Assembly (NCBI GenBank): GCA_024278775.1
Contig: JAJRSP010000106.1
Span: 1 to 8,505, forward strand
Source: Planctomycetota bacterium
Lineage (GTDB): Bacteria; Planctomycetota; Phycisphaerae; UBA1845
Length of the DNA: 8,505 nt
Direction: 5' to 3'
Shown: one piece after another, positions 6,374-8,505 of the stretch
How positions within the stretch are numbered: position 1 is the stretch's first letter
Layout of the letters: each line of letters starts with the position of its first letter
Notes under the pieces: model-generated
What the model saw: the letters and a program-made list of their open reading frames with translations, nothing else
Told to the model about the DNA's origin: nothing
The model's database searches: none
Position numbers and translations under genes: made by a program

Positions 6374-8053
6374 GTGGTGATTGCGGCCGAAGCAGCAGAG
6401 CAACGGCTTGTGGCAGGACTGCTGAACGGAGCCTCGCTAAGCCGCGTCGCGCTCACGGTCATGCGATATGAGTCTGAGCTGATCGGACTCCCGATCACCG
6501 AGTTGCTGCAAGAGCATGACATCATCAGCGAAGAAGAGATCGCCAAGACCTATGCTGAGATGTCCGGGCTTCGTTTTCTCGATCTGACGCGGCGGCGGCC
6601 CACGCCGGCCTGGATGCTTACACTCTCAGAGAACACCGCCCGTCTCAAACAATGTCTGATCTTCGGTGAGGTGTCGGGGCAACTCGTGGCCGCGGTTGCC
6701 GACCCGATGGATCCCTCGGTCAGCGCGGCGCTGTCGTCTCGGTTTGAACGTCCCATTCAATACGTGGTGAGTCCACGATACCAGATTCTTGCTGCGATCG
6801 ATCAGATCTACAGCGATGCCCGAGCCAAAGGGGCCCGCGTGGCCGGCACGACCCCCATATCGAGCACGGCCGTCACCGAGTCCGGCACGGGACTCAACAT
6901 GGTGGAGCAACTCGATAGCATCATCGACGAAGCGGTGGATCGTCGGGCAAGTGATATTCATATCGAGCCGGAAGATGATCGGCTGCGTATTCGTCTGCGC
7001 GTGGACGGACGCATGATCGAAACCCGAGCATTTCCCACGGAGGCGGCCGCAGCGTTGATCTCACGGGTGAAGGTGCTCTCCAGCCTCGACATCACCGAAC
7101 GCCGACAGCCGCAGGATGGGCGTTTCACGCAACGCAGTTTCGACCAGGAGGTTGACGTGCGTGTGGCCGTCATCCCCACCGCACGCGGAGAACGTGCCAC
7201 GCTACGACTTCTCTCTACGGATCGCTCCCGGCTCACGTTGGAACACCTCGGCATGGGGGTTGAGCTACGTCAGGCATTTGAGCGGCTCATCCACCGATCG
7301 CACGGGATCATCCTACTGACCGGTCCGACCGGAAGCGGCAAGACAACGACGCTATACGGCGCGTTGCAGCAGATCAACACGGCCGACAAACATATCATCA
7401 CGATTGAGGATCCGGTAGAGTACAAGATTCCCGGCGTCAATCAGGTGGCGGTGGATACGGAATTCGGAGTTGGGTTCGCCAAGGCACTGAGGAGCATTCT
7501 ACGCCACGATCCGGATGTGATTATGGTGGGTGAGATCCGTGATGAGGAGACCGCCCATCTCGCCTTGGAAGCTTCACTCACCGGGCACTTGGTGTTTGCC
7601 ACGCTGCACACCAACTCCGCCGTGGGGGCGGTGACCCGTCTGTTGGATATGGGTTGCGAATCCTACCTGGTCGCCAGCGCGCTGATTGGTGTGATGGCCC
7701 AACGTCTCGTCCGGCGCATTTGTGCGAATTGTAAAAAACCGTTCGAGGCCAATGAAACAGAGCGGCGCATTCTCGGTGTGCCGCCGGACCGCACCGATGT
7801 GACGATTTACCGAGGCGCGGGATGTTCCCGGTGTCTGCGAACGGGTTACTACGACCGCGTCGGTGTGTACGAATACGTCCCCTTCGATGGCCCGCTCGCG
7901 CAACTCGTCATGAACAAACGCCCCACCGAAGAGCTGGAAGCCTACGCCGTCGAACACGGTGCCATCACACTCCGCACCGATGCCATCACCAAAGTCAACG
8001 ACGGACTCACCACGTTGGAAGAGGCGCTGCGCGTTTCGGCACAAGTGATATAA
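6374..8053 (+). CDS. GspE/PilB-family type II secretion or type IV pilus assembly ATPase
   Basis: A 559-residue cytoplasmic hexameric ATPase that powers pseudopilus or pilus assembly at the inner membrane. The N-terminal part is a T2SSE_N/MshEN-like domain (ITELLQEHDIISEEEIAK, later VAAVADP). The ATPase core shows the ASDIHIEP strand, Walker A GPTGSGKTT (317-325, K323), an acidic IEDPVEY segment, Walker B-type DPDVIMVGEIRDEE (379-392, E387) and the histidine box ATLHTN (H412). A zinc-binding insert has C450-x-x-C453 and C484-x-x-C487, as in GspE and PilB. The family's usual length and all catalytic motifs are intact. GTG 6374 is preferred to ATG 6353 because of the ribosome binding site. The N-terminal c-di-GMP-type motif is degenerate: the RLG and the later Gly are not conserved. 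Other T2SS or pilus genes are not in the window, so GspE and PilB cannot be separated. It follows the FHA-phosphatase by 60 bases, which suggests control by protein phosphorylation (inference). Confidence 0.96.
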   Translation: MVIAAEAAEQRLVAGLLNGASLSRVALTVMRYESELIGLPITELLQEHDIISEEEIAKTYAEMSGLRFLDLTRRRPTPAWMLTLSENTARLKQCLIFGEVSGQLVAAVADPMDPSVSAALSSRFERPIQYVVSPRYQILAAIDQIYSDARAKGARVAGTTPISSTAVTESGTGLNMVEQLDSIIDEAVDRRASDIHIEPEDDRLRIRLRVDGRMIETRAFPTEAAAALISRVKVLSSLDITERRQPQDGRFTQRSFDQEVDVRVAVIPTARGERATLRLLSTDRSRLTLEHLGMGVELRQAFERLIHRSHGIILLTGPTGSGKTTTLYGALQQINTADKHIITIEDPVEYKIPGVNQVAVDTEFGVGFAKALRSILRHDPDVIMVGEIRDEETAHLALEASLTGHLVFATLHTNSAVGAVTRLLDMGCESYLVASALIGVMAQRLVRRICANCKKPFEANETERRILGVPPDRTDVTIYRGAGCSRCLRTGYYDRVGVYEYVPFDGPLAQLVMNKRPTEELEAYAVEHGAITLRTDAITKVNDGLTTLEEALRVSAQVI

Positions 8054-8087
8054 CGCCATGCACACCTCAAACCCGAGATTCGACCGT

Positions 8088-8112
8088 TTTCAGGCTGAAA
8101 TGGCTGTTTTTT
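8088..8112 (+). terminator. Weak terminator-like element after the ATPase gene
   Basis: A 5-bp stem TTTCA/TGAAA with a GGC loop (8088-8100) is followed six bases later by a run of six T (8107-8112). The stem is short and A/T-rich and not adjacent to the T-run. Further on, AAAAAT and ATTTTT (8123-8149) can also pair, with a 15-base loop. Termination here is plausible by position only. Confidence 0.25.
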
Positions 8113-8152
8113 CCTCGTTGTCAAAAATCTCCCAGGAAATCCCATTTTTTTA

Positions 8153-8166
8153 GTGATTTTGATCAC
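8153..8166. promoter_or_regulatory. Palindrome GTGAT-N4-ATCAC, possible CRP/FNR-type operator
   Basis: A perfect inverted repeat, with half-sites GTGAT and ATCAC separated by TTTG. The TGAT-N4-ATCA core equals that of the FNR/CRP superfamily site. It lies about 10 bases upstream of TACACT (8176-8181), a possible -10 box for the following exported gene, and would cover its -35 position. No regulator gene is visible in the window. Confidence 0.4.
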
Positions 8167-8184
8167 GGTTGCCTTTACACTGAT

Positions 8185-8268
8185 CGCACACTTATCGGTG
8201 GTGCGTCACGGCTGAACCACACTTCGGGCTGGCCCGCCACCGGAAGCACGAAGCAATTTGTGTGGGTT
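8185..8268 (+). promoter_or_regulatory. Structured leader of the last exported gene
   Basis: Several complementary segments are packed in this stretch. CGCAC (8185-8189) pairs with GTGCG (8201-8205); CGGTGG (8196-8201) pairs with CCACCG (8237-8242); CTTCG (8222-8226) pairs with CGAAG (8249-8253) inside an outer AACCACAC/GTGTGGGTT helix (8215-8222 and 8260-8268, one bulge). Some pairings exclude others. I do not recognise a known riboswitch core. Confidence 0.3.
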
Positions 8269-8284
8269 GCGACGGAAAACAGAT

Positions 8285-8302
8285 ATGAGGAGAGGCCAAT
8301 GA
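8285..8302 (+). CDS. Possible five-codon mini-ORF overlapping the next start
   Basis: ATG at 8285 encodes MRRGQ and stops at TGA 8300-8302, which overlaps the ATG of the next gene as ATGA. Its AGG-AGA codons also form the Shine-Dalgarno sequence of that gene. Only a weak GGA stands upstream of it. Its distance to the main start (14 bases) equals that of the internal METGR frame before the S74 gene. It may be chance. Confidence 0.2.
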   Translation: MRRGQ

Positions 8303-8505
8303 TTACACAGGGAAACACATCGACAACACGGTATCCCATGGAATCGGCGAGGGCGTTTTCGACTCGCACGGTTTCGTTTTTTGTCGTAGCGGTCCTCGGT
8401 GTGATCGCGGTCGCACCAGTGAGTGCGCAGACAACCCCGACCGCTTGCGAACGACGCTTCGCCGGGCCACTGATCATCAACCAGAGCATGTCGATCCCCG
8501 GCACG
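8299..8505 (+). CDS. Exported protein of unknown function, N-terminal part (cut by right edge)
   Basis: The first 69 codons of a gene that continues beyond the right edge. A basic and polar N-terminus (TRYPMESARAFSTRT) precedes a hydrophobic stretch, VSFFVVAVLGVIAVAPVSA, and a cleavage site at about VSAQ-TT, so it should enter the Sec pathway. The mature part begins TTPTACERRFAGPLIINQ and shows no domain I recognise. ATG 8299 is supported by AGGAG (8288-8292) six bases upstream; ATG 8338 in the same frame is an alternative that still keeps the signal peptide. The signal peptide ends in A-Q-T, close to the G-Q-T ends of the other two exported proteins here. It is preceded by a 245-base gap with a palindrome and a foldable leader, so it is probably a separate transcription unit. 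Confidence 0.8.
   Translation, partial: MITQGNTSTTRYPMESARAFSTRTVSFFVVAVLGVIAVAPVSAQTTPTACERRFAGPLIINQSMSIPGT

Noticed and set aside
5468..6403. Minus-strand open frame of 311 codons
   Set aside because: Antisense to the catalytic part of the phosphatase, whose motifs are all in the plus frame. No domain and no ribosome binding site seen.

Overview
The window reads as a chromosomal segment of a planctomycete, most likely of the Phycisphaerae or an uncultured relative. The reasons are an ECF sigma factor placed directly upstream of a Ser/Thr kinase of the GGQGVVY type, a secreted protein with NGNGIPD / NGIPDEC calcium-loop motifs and dockerin-like 'DFKDI...FLG' repeats, and several exported proteins whose signal peptides end in G-Q-T or A-Q-T. 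The assignment is by pattern recognition, not by a search. GC content is moderately high. I see no tRNA, rRNA, CRISPR array, insertion sequence or phage module.

Layout. The minus strand of the left end (1-1366) carries a sigma factor followed by a Ser/Thr kinase that runs off the left edge. A divergent control region of about 210 bp (1367-1575) holds a candidate promoter for the sigma gene and, on the plus strand, a hairpin and a possible 21-codon leader ORF. From 1576 the plus strand encodes an exported fibre-like protein ending in a self-cleaving S74 chaperone domain. A second exported protein, rich in cysteine and dockerin-like motifs, overlaps it by 10 bases. A gap of about 330 bases (4368-4699) contains competing hairpins, a 14-bp tandem repeat and a good sigma-70-type promoter placed almost on the next ATG. 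Two cytoplasmic genes follow: an FHA-GAF-SpoIIE/PP2C phosphatase and a GspE/PilB-type secretion or pilus ATPase. After another gap with a palindrome and a foldable leader, a new exported protein begins and leaves the right edge.

How it may fit together. The kinase, the phosphothreonine-binding phosphatase and the assembly ATPase could form a phosphorylation-controlled switch for a type II secretion or type IV pilus machine, with exported proteins nearby as cargo or surface structures. This is inference from gene order. The individual domain calls are well supported; the circuit is not demonstrated. The most distinctive features are the bacterial S74 autoprocessing protein with its co-translated partner, the FHA-phosphatase/ATPase pair, and short ORFs that end by ATGA overlap on the starts of two exported genes.
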